Assembly (NCBI GenBank): GCA_039090855.1
Contig: CM077013.1
Location: 135,739,240 to 135,803,239, forward strand
Direction of reading: 5' to 3'
DNA from: Macrothele yani
Lineage: Eukaryota; Arthropoda; Arachnida; Araneae; Macrothelidae
DNA length: 64,000 bases
The notes beneath the pieces are model-generated. The model ran no database searches, had not been told where the DNA came from, and worked only from the letters and a program-made list of their open reading frames with translations. Positions 52,561 through 63,154 of this stretch are shown piece by piece (the stretch's first letter is position 1; each line of letters starts with the position of its first letter). Both the position numbers and the translations under genes were made by a program.

Positions 52561-53460
52561 GTCAAAACAAAACTGTGTGTCTGTGTGTTATAATAAATAT
52601 ATCATAGAAAGAATAAAAACTGCAATTTTGCACCTGCAGTGTTTTAACTTTTTAAATACAGTACCGGATAATTCTCGCTTACTTTTACTATTTACTCTTT
52701 CAAGGTATGAAGGCTGCAGCGAAGCATTCATTAGAGATACATTCATCCAATTAGCAAAGAAATGAAGAATTAGAAAATGATACCCCGTTTATGCAATTTC
52801 CTGCCATGAAATTTATCTCTTATCATCGCGTGCAACTTTTGAGGTAAGATTTATCGAGCATGGAGGTTCTGAAATGCTTTTGCTAAAAGAACTTCTGCGA
52901 TTGTTATGATGTGTAAGTTTGTATGATTAGCAACGAATTGGAGAACATGTTAAATGCAGTGCCAGTTATATTCTACAACACGCTTACTTGAAAATATTTT
53001 AAGATTATGTAACACCTATGCACTTCACAATAAATCTGAAAGCATATTTAGTTATCGATTTGTTTATTCATGCATTTACCTCTTTAAATTGCTTACATAC
53101 TGTAAGGAATTCGGAAGATAAAAAAGCGAAATGATAATAAACCGCAAAAGGAGTTGAATATGAATTTGATAAAGAGTGGGATAATAATAAAAGCATGATT
53201 TAGTTGGTACATTCTCATATTGCTTCTGCTCATTCATAAAATATCCCCTGTTCTTTCCAAACTAATGTTCTTTGACACAGTCCAGATGACAAAATATTTT
53301 TCTGATACTCGAGTTTCTTATACAAGAATATTTTGCGCTATTCGTTTTGAATTGCAAAGATACACTGACTTAGCTTTGCATTAGGAACACCTATCTAATA
53401 ACACGTTGATTCAACTTTTTGTGCAATCACGACTGGCAAACGCCTAGGAACAGATTTTAC
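52561..53460. other. No recognised feature
   Basis: AT-rich DNA; no domain found in the short frame at 52577-52765. Confidence 0.4.
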
Positions 53461-53463
53461 AAG

Positions 53464-53675
53464 GGCCGCCCAGTGGTCTAAGCGCTGTCACATCACCATT
53501 CGTCCGAGGAGGGTCCGGGTTCGAATCTCGGTGAGGCATGAAAGTTGTGCTTGTCTTACGTCACTGGCTCTCTCCCTTCCCTGAAACCAGGAGCCCTAAA
53601 TTAGGGACAGGCAACTGCTTGTAGCCCATTGAGTTGCTCACAGTGGTCGTTAAACCTTCAATCAGAAAAAGAAAA
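53464..53675 (+). mobile_element. SINE-A with shortened head
   Basis: GGCCGCCCAGTGGTCTAAGC lacks the GGTGGC segment of other heads. B box GGTTCGAATCTC, body CCCTAAATTAGGGACAGGC and tail CTTCAATCAGAAAAAG are present. Confidence 0.88.
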
Positions 53676-53731
53676 TTCTTAGAGATACTGCATCATTGAA
53701 AAAAGAAGCATGGCTTATTTTCAGTGCATTT

Positions 53732-54016
53732 TGCAGCCCCGGTTGCGCAGTGGTCTAAGCGATGGCTTCTGATCATTCGCCCAATGGAAGGGTCTGGTTT
53801 CGAATCCCAGGTAAGGCATGGTTGTTTGTGTTTGTCCTTCGTGGGTTTATTCGCTGAGTGTCTTGTTCACCTATGTACGTTCCTGACGTTGAAACACAAA
53901 AAATGCCTATACTACTGTATATCTATCAGCCTGCATACTGTATGTCAATGAATCTGCCAACCAAGTCGAATAAATAATTAAAAAAATTGAAACCCCCAAT
54001 AAAAAAAAAAAAAAAA
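53732..54016 (+). mobile_element. Chimeric SINE: SINE-A head and tail, different body
   Basis: Head GCCCCGGTTGCGCAGTGGTC and a degraded B box GGTTTCGAATCCC match SINE-A up to TTGTGTTTGTC (about 53843). The next ~140 bp (CGTGGGTTTATTCGCTGAGT onward) is unrelated to the standard body. The end AAACCCCCAATAAAAA equals the SINE-A tail. Either a subfamily with a swapped body or an internal replacement. Confidence 0.7.
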
Positions 54017-54029
54017 GATTTTACAACGT

Positions 54030-55960
54030 GTCGAACATCGTCCATGCGTAACTTCACCTATGTCCGCTGCAACAGTTCAGTCAGTTCACCCTCATTCCAT
54101 GGAGGAGGATCAGTAGTTCTCACCCCCCCCATTCTAGCATATTCCACAATTGTTCAATTGGGTTACAGTCAGATGAGTTTGGTAGCCAAGGAAATGTGGC
54201 GAATTGGTTGTAGTGTTCCTCCAACCACCCAGTAGTAATGCGAGCCCGATAACACGGTGCGTTGTCCTATTGAAAGGTGGAACTGTGGTGCAGGTAAACT
54301 TCCTGCCGATATGAATGGTTGGCTAACAGGCCCCTGTAGCATTCTCAACCCAGTGTTTGTGGGATGATAGCCAACGAACCAAGGACTGACCATGAAAATG
54401 CTTCCCAGATCAGAACGCCACCTCCACCGGCTTTATTGAATACCAACTGTGAAACCGGATAATAGGGCTCATTACTGTTTACGCCATATGCGAACTAGGG
54501 CATCAGCATGTAGCAGCAGGAAATGTGACTCATCACTCCCAGACGACTTTTTCCCATCTGTCGAGGGTCCATTGCCGACGTTCCAAGGCCCATGCTAGGT
54601 GGTGTCTGCGATGACCGGGCACTATCATGGGTACTCGTTGGTCTCCTGTTGTGGAACCTCTGGCGAAGCAAGGCACGGCACATAGGGCATGTGGAAATAG
54701 GTCGAACTGCACTGGTGGATGAACTGAGTGACTGTTGCACGTCTTTGCTGAGATATCAATCGTGACATGCGACGCTCGCCTGTAGGATTAGCCGCGCGTG
54801 GATGACCGATGTGAACCCTTCTCCTGGATGTCCGTGCATGGTTAACCCAGTCACGGTACACCCTTGATACAGTAGTACGGGAGCAACCAACAAGTGTGGC
54901 TGACCAATACGAGCCCTTCTGCTGGATGTCTGTACATGGTTTATCCAGTCCTGGTACACCCTTGATACAGTAGTACGGGAGCAGCCAACAAGTGTGACTG
55001 ACCAATGTGAGCCCTTCGGCTGGATGTCTGTGCATAATTACATAATTAATTCAGTCCTGGTAGACCTTTGATACAGTAGTACGGGAGCAGCCAACAAGTA
55101 TGACTGACCAATGTGAGCCTTTCTGCTGGATGTTTGTGCATGATTAATTCAGTCCTGGTACACCATTCATACAGTGTTACGGAAGCAGCCAACAAGTGTG
55201 ACTGACCAATGTGAGCCCTTCTGCTGGATGTTTGTGCATGGTTAATCCAGTCCTGGTACACCCTTGATACAGTAGTATGGGAGCAGCCAACAAGTGTGAC
55301 TGACCAATGTGAGCCCTTCTGCTGGATGTCTGTGCATGGTTAATCCAGTCCTGGTAGACCCTTGATACAGTAGTACGGGAGCAGCCAACAAGTGTGGCTG
55401 ATCAATGCCGAGCCTTTCTGCTGCATGTCTATGCATAGTTAATCCAGTCCTGGTAGACCCTTGATACAGTAGTATGGGAGCAACCAACAAGTGTGACTGA
55501 CCAATGTGAGCCCTTCTGCTGGATGTCTGCGCATGGTTAATCCAGTCCTGGTAGACCCTTGATACAGTAGTACGGGAACAGCCAACAAGTGTGGCTGACC
55601 AATGCGAGCCCTTCTGCTGGAGGTCTGTACCTGGGTAATCCAGTCCTGGTGTAGACCCTTGATACAGTAGTATGGGAGCAGCCAATAAGTGTGGCTGATC
55701 AATGCGAGCCCTTCTGCTGGATGTCTGTGCATGGTTAATCCAGTCCTGGTACACCCTTGATACAGCAGTATGGGAGTAACCAACAAGTGTGGCTGAACAA
55801 TGTGAGCCCTTCTGCTGGAGGTCTGTACATGGTTTGTCCAGTTATGGTACACCCTTGATACAGTAGTATAGGAGCACCCAACAAGTGCGACTGTTTCCGA
55901 AATACTGGCACTTGTCTTTCGGACCCCAACTATGTATCTGGCAGCGATCAAATTGGCTTA
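54030..55960 (-). pseudogene. Tc1-like transposase with a satellite inside its DNA-binding region
   Basis: Read from 55951: MIAARYIVGVRKTSASISET, then LVGCSYTTVSRVYHNW, the helix-turn-helix. This is followed by the 98-bp repeat array and then HARTSRRRVHIGHPRAANPT and RRMSRLISQQRRATVTQ. The C-terminal half (54540-54030) has GSDESHFLLLHADA (first Asp), a frameshifted QRTVLSGSHYYWVV that reads DNAPCYRARITTGWLEEHY in the next frame, and NPIEQLWN. Inactive. Confidence 0.85.
54790..55900 (-). repeat. 11-unit 98-bp minisatellite from a transposase helix-turn-helix
   Basis: Marker CCCTTGATACAGTAGTA (or variant) at 54861, 54959, 55065, 55163, 55261, 55359, 55458, 55556, 55656, 55754 and 55852. Spacing is 98 bp in most cases, otherwise 99, 100 or 106. 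Each unit encodes LVGCSRTTVSRVYQDW and NHAQTSSRRAHIGQ. 98 is not a multiple of three, so the frame rotates from unit to unit, yet long stretches stay open (170 codons twice). Confidence 0.93.
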
Positions 55961-57285
55961 CGTAGCCACGTTTCTCTATTACTGGCAAACGTTTCCTGAT
56001 TATCTACAACCACGGATCATGAATCGAAGTTTCAAAATTCTGAAGCGAAGCTTCTGTAACTTTGATAGCAGTCTTTGATTACTGGTTCGCTCAAAAGTTT
56101 TAGTCGCCCGTATTCAATTCAACTGAATCTTGATAGACGGGAAACACGCGATGACGTAGGTCCAACCGTCCTGAAATTCGATATGAATAGCTGTTCAAAT
56201 AGGAAGAAAAGCTGAGTTTCGCACTCTGAATTAAATTTATTTATTTTTGATGTTTTTTGTTTGCGATGTGCTTTCTGTTTTTAGTAATTTGTTTTTATTT
56301 TTATTTTGTTGTATCGCAAAGGGTGTATGTAAATCCTACAATTTGACTGCCATTGAGTAGCGACCCTTAAAGTCACAACCACTTTAAAAGAGTCTTGCCC
56401 CCTGGACCAACGTAGCAGTCAACCAGGAGACCAGGAGAGTGGAGCGTGAAAAGAAATCCACATACGGGGCTAATTACGTACAGAGGATAGATGTGCACAA
56501 TTCATAGTAACCGCACGTGACGTTGATATCACGTGGTACTTTGTTATCGCTCCGAATATGTAAAATGGGAGGCGTTCCTAGTGCAAAGCTAACTAAATGT
56601 AAATCTAAGAGAACAATGGATTAAAGAAATTAGAATGGGAATGGAAAAACAAAGAAAAGAATAAAGAAAGCCATCAGCGCTTTTTCTTTTCTTTTGTGGG
56701 TCTCTCAAAATTACTGATATTAAACTGTTTTCCTAATCATGGTCATTAGTACAGTTCAACTAAAAATTCGAACACTAGCACTTGGATACAATTTTGTTTG
56801 ATTATTGTAGCATCGCCTGATTTCATTGAAACAATAACTGATCTGGCATACTTCTAATGAACAAGAAAAAATGATGCAAATGTTTTCTGCAAGAAAAATT
56901 CCAGAACAAAAATCCCTTTTATGAACTACGGAAAGTTCCTAAACAATTTTTTACGCTTTTGGTTTTAGGTTCAACACCCCAGTGAGCAACTAATGCTTTG
57001 TGGATATGGATGTCTGATCACAACTTCGGTGCCTTAGGTTTTCAGGGAGGCATCGTGGGGCAAGAGCACCAACCATGTTAAATGCTGGACATGGGGACAG
57101 GTCCCATTTCTACTGATTATCCGGAAACACAAACGTCTGAGCTCCGAGACAGCGAAAGCGGTCCCCAAAACTTTCTATCAATTTTTTTTGCTAGCACTAA
57201 AGTACTAATGTAACTTAGGCAGAGAAATAAATAAGGAAAAACAAGAAAAATAAAATTGGCCTCCTGATTACCGGCAAGAAACCAG
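55961..57285. other. No recognised gene
   Basis: AT-rich DNA. 56965-57060 (CCCAGTGAGCAACTAATG) may be a very old SINE-A trace. Confidence 0.4.
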
Positions 57286-57289
57286 CTGC

Positions 57290-57476
57290 TCAGTCGCGCT
57301 GGTATCTTGCCCGTAATCAGAACAGAGTCCGCATTGGTATCACAGATAATAAGGCAGGGGTGCGGTGCTTGTCCTACGGGGTTTGCTCTTTTCCCCTTGG
57401 AACCACTGACCCTAAATTAGGGACGAGCGACAGATTATAGTTTCTACAGTTGCTCAGGGTGGTTGTCAACCTTGCC
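57290..57476 (+). mobile_element. Degenerate SINE-A
   Basis: GTGCTTGTCCTACGG, TTGGAACCACTGACCCTAAA, TTAGGGACGAGCGAC and CAGTTGCTCAGGGTGGTTGT follow the SINE-A body order. The head is unrecognisable and the tail abuts an (AAT)n tract. Confidence 0.7.
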
Positions 57477-59103
57477 TAATAATAATAATAATAATACTTG
57501 AAATAATAATAATAATGCAAGACACAAGGTATGAACCAAGGAAAGCATGATGCACGTAGCTACCAACTGAAGACCGGAGAACAAATATCAGCTATGGAGG
57601 AAGGAGAATTCTATAAGTGCCTTGGTATGCTTCAAGCACTACGCCTAGAACAGAAAGAAATTAAAAACAATCTAACCGCCAAATACAACCAAAGGCTGAT
57701 GAGACTAATGAAGACCAAGCTCAACGCTCGCAACATCACTCGGGATACCAACACGTACGCAGTTCCAGTCCTTTCGTTTTCCTTTGGAATCATCAAGTGG
57801 ACCACAAGACAGCTTGAGGAAATAATGCGCAATACCAGGTCAACCCTCACTAAACATCGCCAGCACCGCTCGAAGTCAGCAATAGAAAGGTTAACCATTG
57901 GACGGGCAGAAGGAGGACGGGGAATGATTGATCCCCTGCAACTCCGAGACAAAGAAATCAGCAACCTCAGAAAATACTTCCATCAGAGCAAAGGACCTCT
58001 TCACCAAGTGATAAACCAGAGTGACAAGAAGTAATCTGATGACTTCTACCTGCACCGTCCAATTGCGGACTTCGCAGGGAAATAAGGAACTCTTTAAAAG
58101 AACACAGTGAAGTCGTTGCGAGAGCAATCCTAACAGGATCCGACAGTCCTTCACCCGAAAAGGATTGGCCCGTAGACCAGCAGATGTCTGCCACCCCCAC
58201 ACAGCCATAGACCTCTCTACTCAGAACATAGAGATTGGAACGTGAGAGCTAAAAGTCCTGCACGGAAGGCACTACAACTATCTGCAATCGGACCATGTGG
58301 ATAAGACTGCCTCTAATGCATGGCTCTAACAAACGGATCACTCTTCCCCGAGACCAAAGGGTTCCTGATGGCTACACAAGATCAAGTTGTAAACACCAGA
58401 AACTACCGGACGCATATCCTGAAGGACTCGTCAGTGGAAAGTGACACATGTCGGCAATGCCATCAAGCGCCAGAGACCATCCAACATATCACAGCAGGGT
58501 GCAGACTCCTCACACGAACAGGTACTATCAAGTCGCCAAGATTGTCCATCAGAAATTGGCAAGAAAGCACCACCTCATTACAACTGAGCCTGTCCCCTAC
58601 TACAAGTATGGGCCAACAACGCTTCTAGAGAATAACACCCGCAAGATGTACTGAGACAGATCGATCAGAACAGATAAGACCCTCCCCCATAATCGGCCCG
58701 ACATCATCCTAGTCGATAAGGAGAAGAAGTCAACATACCTCATTGACATAGCCATGCCCAACACGTGCAACATCCAGAAGACGTACTGAGAGAAGTCATA
58801 GTATAACGACCTACGATACGAAGTCAAGGAAATGAGGCATATGAAGAACGTCACCACCGTCCCCATAGTAATATCAGCCACAGGAGTTGTACCAAAGACC
58901 ATTCACAGCTCTATACAGACACTAGATCTTCAACGTAACACTTACATGGACCTATAGAAGGCAGTTATCCTGAACACTTGTAGGATAGTAAGGGAGTTCT
59001 TGGACAATTGAGGAAAAAACAATACCACTTTTCAGACTTGGTACGTCGTACTCGTCCCGGAAGGAAGAGAAAAGCCTCAGGAAGAGATGGAATTATCTTT
59101 TTT

Positions 59104-59134
<31 letters not shown>
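57477..59134 (+). pseudogene. R4/Dong-like LINE 3' half with restriction-like endonuclease
   Basis: A 167-codon frame (57531-58034) gives YKCLGMLQALRLEQKEIKNN, NTYAVPVLSFSFGIIKW and RAEGGRGMIDPLQLRD, the post-reverse-transcriptase region of RLE-bearing LINEs. Then comes a zinc knuckle CRQCHQAPETIQHITAGC (C-x2-C-x8-H-x4-C) near 58450. NRPDIILVDKEKK...LIDIA near 58690 is the PD...D nuclease motif, and KAVILNTCRIVREF closes the protein. Stops and shifts are frequent. (AAT)n tracts lie at both sides (57477-57517 and 59105-59134); the 3' one is the likely tail. Confidence 0.82.
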
Positions 59135-59137
<3 letters not shown>

Positions 59138-60361
59138 GAACACTTTAACCAATCAGGCCTTCAGCTCCATAAAACTCAAAACAATCAATGAACAACTTAA
59201 ATTTTGAACTACTCTGGTATTGTTGACATATGTTACAATTACTGCTCCAACATTTTGAAAAAAATAAATGAAGAAAAAAATTCATTGTCTTGAAAACCGC
59301 TGGTGACAGACATTTTTTTTGGCGTTTTTATAAACAGCATTAAGATTTCGAATACTCGATATCATCTGGAAAAAATATTTATTGACTTTTGGAATTTTGA
59401 ACTTTGTCTTTTCTTCTTCTTCTTCTTCTATCTTTGTTTTTTGTAGAGTACATCTCCGTGAGGAACAAAATAATTTGAACTACTTTTATTGAAATGGTTA
59501 CGAATTTTTGAAAACGGTTTCCTAAATTATTCAAATACAAAATGTTCTATAAGTGTGAGATATTGGTTCATTTAAAAAATTAAAGGCTTAAAAGAAATCA
59601 ATTTTTACGAAAATAAAATTATATTAAATTTTTGCGATATCATAGAGCAACAACTGCAATGTTCGTCACTCACGTATTAAAGAGAAATAAAAACCACATC
59701 GTAAAATCATTAAAAAAAATAGAAAGGTTGACATGAAATTTCCACTGCTGTTATTTAGTTAACATTATCTGGGAAACTGATAATGCTTGAAGTTTTGTAA
59801 TTAAACTACGTAACTACGTATAATAGAAGTTTTGTCACTAACAGTAATCAAATGTGAAATTATTTTATGAATTATTTGAAACCGCCTAATTTAGGGAATC
59901 ATATCTCTTCTAGCCTTTTTATAACAGACATGCGTTTTTTAATACTTACGTTTATTCCATGTATGGGTTTGAATTGGGGAGGGGGGGGGGATTGAAATAG
60001 TTTTTCACTCAGAAATACTGGGATCGCCATTTGTCTAAACTTTTTGATTAACAGCAATTACAAATTTGCGAATTTCAAAGCATTCTGTATTACTATTCCT
60101 TTCTAAAATTCCTTTAAAGGTACTTCTGCTTCTTACTACCCTTTCTTCCGGATGTTTACGATAATGGAATGTTTATTACACCACAGCCTTCAGAGCAACT
60201 GAAAAAAAAATGAAATTGTTCCAGTGCTTTTATAAATTGTATGTTATTTTTATTATTAATAAAGTATCTGATAAAATTCAACGTCTGATACTGTATTTCC
60301 TCAGTTATGTGCGTCTTGTTTTTCGTCAGCTGCGCAAAAGAGTAACAAGGTAAAGCCAACT
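59135..60361. other. No recognised feature
   Basis: AT-rich DNA with a (TTC)n run at 59410-59430 and a G tract at 59977-59990. No gene. Confidence 0.4.
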
Positions 60362-62030
60362 GGAAAAAAACATTAAACAGTCGATACTCAAATACATATT
60401 ACTGGAAGGTGGATGCCATATCAATCCTATATGTAGACGTACCTCAGAAAACTTGAAAATTGCATCTTCCTGGAACTGGAATCCAACACGCATCTTCCGG
60501 TTGAGTATGTCACCATTCCAACACCCTGAACGACAAACATGTAAGCAACTGAGGACGTATTTAGGACTCAGATTAACTCTTCCCGCGTGCGCCAATCGAA
60601 ACATACACAGTCGTATCAGAATAATATGAGCACCCCCGGAATCACAGTGTACCCGCCCAGGCGCGTCACAGAGTGCACGTGACAGGGTCGACCACAGGAA
60701 GATATAAGCGGCCGGCCAGGACAGATGAGCCATAGTGCGTTACGTGAGCACAATGGACGGAGGTAGTGATTTGACAGACGTTCAAAAAGAATGATCATTG
60801 CCTACCGCGCCAAGGGTGGAAGCATCTCAGAAACAGCATACTTCGTGGGTTGTTTGCGAGGTACTAAGAATGTACCGCTGGTACACCCCGTACTTCCCGA
60901 CGTCATAACTGTGGAGCCCCAAAGGCCCTCAACCCCAGAGAAGAACGTCGGCTCCGTCGACTGTTAAAGAGCAACTGACCACGCAAATGAACGCTGGCGC
61001 ACGCAGGTACGTGTTCCCGATAAAAGTAGAGCGAACCCTGTTGCGTATGGGTTTTCGGAGTCGTCGGTGCGTCAATGCACCCATGTTAACCCAGGTCCAT
61101 CAGCAATGACGCCCACAGTTCACACGGAAATATCGTCATTGGACAGTGGAAGAGTGGAAAAAGGTTGACTACTCCACAGAAAAGACGAGCGGTGGCGGAT
61201 ACGGCGTCAGACACACGAGAACCAACAACCGGACACGCTTGTCGGCCAAGTACAGGCCGGCGGTGGTAGTGTGCATGCCTAGGGGATGTTTTTCTGGAAT
61301 GACCTGTGACAGCTGGTACCACTGGATGGGTTCCTGAACACTAATGGCTACCTGTCCATCCTCGTTGACCACATGCATCCCTTCATGTTGAAAGTTTACC
61401 CTAAGGGTGATGTTGTCTACCAACAGGACAATGCGCCGTACACATCGCTAAGGGGTGCGTGACTGGTTCCAGGAACACGATGACAATGTCCCAGTTCTCC
61501 CTTGGCCGGCGAAATCGCCTGATCTCAATCCCACAGAGCACTTGTGCGACTATTTGGATCCATAGGCTCGACGTGCCGACCCACAATCACGTCATCTCCG
61601 GGACATCCATGCTCTGCTGCAGTCCGAATGGACAGGTGTGCTTCGGGTAATCTTCCAGGGCCTACTGCGTCCATGCCACGCTGTCTCGCCACTGTCATCC
61701 GGGCCAAGGGTGGTTATTTTCATTAATAGGTAGGTGGTCATATTATTCTGATACGACTGTGTACATGATCCTTGATCTTAGCGGTACGTGAGCAGAAATA
61801 TTTAACTTCAATTTTTGATTAAAAATTCAATCCAGTTCTTTGATTCAAACTTCACTTCTTTCAAGTGTATTTGGGACTCAGTTGCTTTCAGGTTTGTCGT
61901 TCTGGGTGGTGTAACGGTAGCATACTCAATCGGAAGATGCGGGTTCGATTCCCGATCCAGGAAGACGTGATTTTCAAGTTTTCTGAGGTATGTCTACATA
62001 CCGTATATTAAACAGTCGAACTTTTCGTAT
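60362..62030. mobile_element. Foldback with family-B heads in both arms, interrupted by Tc1
   Basis: Left arm (about 60362-60580) and right arm (about 61840-62030) are inverted: AAACAGTCGA, TAGACGTACCTCAGAAAACT and the tRNA-like head (CGGGTTCGATTCCC on the right, complement degraded on the left). The Tc1 at 60606-61761 occupies the loop. Same design as 37336-37825. Confidence 0.75.
60606..61761 (+). mobile_element. Tc1-like transposon with intact ends
   Basis: 29-bp inverted ends (start CACAGTCGTATCAGAATAAT at 60606; complement 61733-61761) match at 28 of 29 positions and are flanked by TA (60604-60605 and 61762-61763). The transposase begins at M 60753 (MDGGSDLTDVQKE) and stops early. QQDNAPYTS near 61425 keeps the second Asp, and WPAKSPDLNPTEH in the next frame keeps the Glu. 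The first Asp is not recognisable (KVDYSTEKT). Dead coding region, fresh-looking ends. Confidence 0.9.
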
Positions 62031-62914
62031 AGTGTTTAATTTTAATTCAGAGTTTCTGAAAGCTCCGTAAATATTACCGCAATATAAATTACAGCTTTAA
62101 GAGTCATCTGAACTCTTAAAATACTTTAGAAACGTTTAACACCTCTGAGAGTTTTTTATTATTCGGAATTTCTTTTTACCTGAACTTTATCACACACTAG
62201 TTTGTCACCTCAAGTTGATTCCCGAATTTTACGATTATGCAGGTATTATTTATGGTGCTTCTATAAATACATAATCTGAAATAATGTTTCTTTGTTCCAC
62301 TACTTAAAGACACTATTCTAATGCCAAAGGGTTACCTTTGGAATGTCAAGGAAATGTTTAGGGTTGCCGAAGACGAAATTCGGACAGACGTTACACTGAA
62401 AACACACCGGAGCTTTTGGTTCGATTGCGGAATACGGCAAGCAGCGCAAATTTCATTACGTGGAATGTGACCACCACCTTTCAATACTCTAAAATCTGTT
62501 CTCATACAACAAGAGCGCTTTTGGAGGCGTTAACTGTACGTGTAATTTGAATCAAAGAAGTGGAGTTCATTGCCAAACAAACTACGCTGCAGCCAGCTGG
62601 GTTTAGGCCAATTCAGAGATCTCTACTGCGTAGCCAGGTGTGACGGCTGTGTTGTCTACATTTTTTTCTGACGAATTCAACGCTTAAGCTAAGCCGCAAG
62701 AAAAGACAGAGGATTTATGCTCTCCGAGATGAAGTGAGCGGCATTCAGACTTTACGGATGTTGTGAAATCATTTTTTTCCCAGGAGCAAACAGACACTTT
62801 ATTTCCGTTCGCAGCGTATTCTCTCGCTCCCCCAAGTGAAATGTTAGCCTGTACATCACAGGCAGCGACACAAGGTCAGAGGAAAATACGCTATATCAAT
62901 TACTGAGACTGCTA
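62031..62914. other. No recognised feature
   Basis: No gene or repeat identified. Confidence 0.4.
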
Positions 62915-63085
62915 TCATCGTTTGTTCCGCTGAACGATGTGGGTTTCAATCTTCTGGTTGAAGATCAATTAGTATTTCATGAAGTTTATTTCGGTTATGA
63001 TTTGTTCTGACGAATGATTTGGGTTTGAAACTTCGGGCTTGAAATCATTTGCGATTTGATGAAATTTATTCCTGTTCTGCTGAAA
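62915..63085. repeat. ~79-bp diverged tandem repeat
   Basis: Two and a half units: TTTGTTCCGCTGAACGATGT, TTTGTTCTGACGAATGATTT and CTGTTCTGCTGAAACGATGC mark successive starts. Confidence 0.75.
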
Positions 63086-63101
63086 CGATGCAGGTTATAA
63101 A

Positions 63102-63106
63102 CTTCT

Positions 63107-63154
<48 letters not shown>

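Noticed and set aside
54790..55900. CRISPR array
   Set aside because: 98-bp units are contiguous without unique spacers and encode a transposase segment; the context is eukaryotic.
55242..55951. Two 170-codon minus-strand genes
   Set aside because: They are overlapping readings of the 98-bp satellite in different frames.
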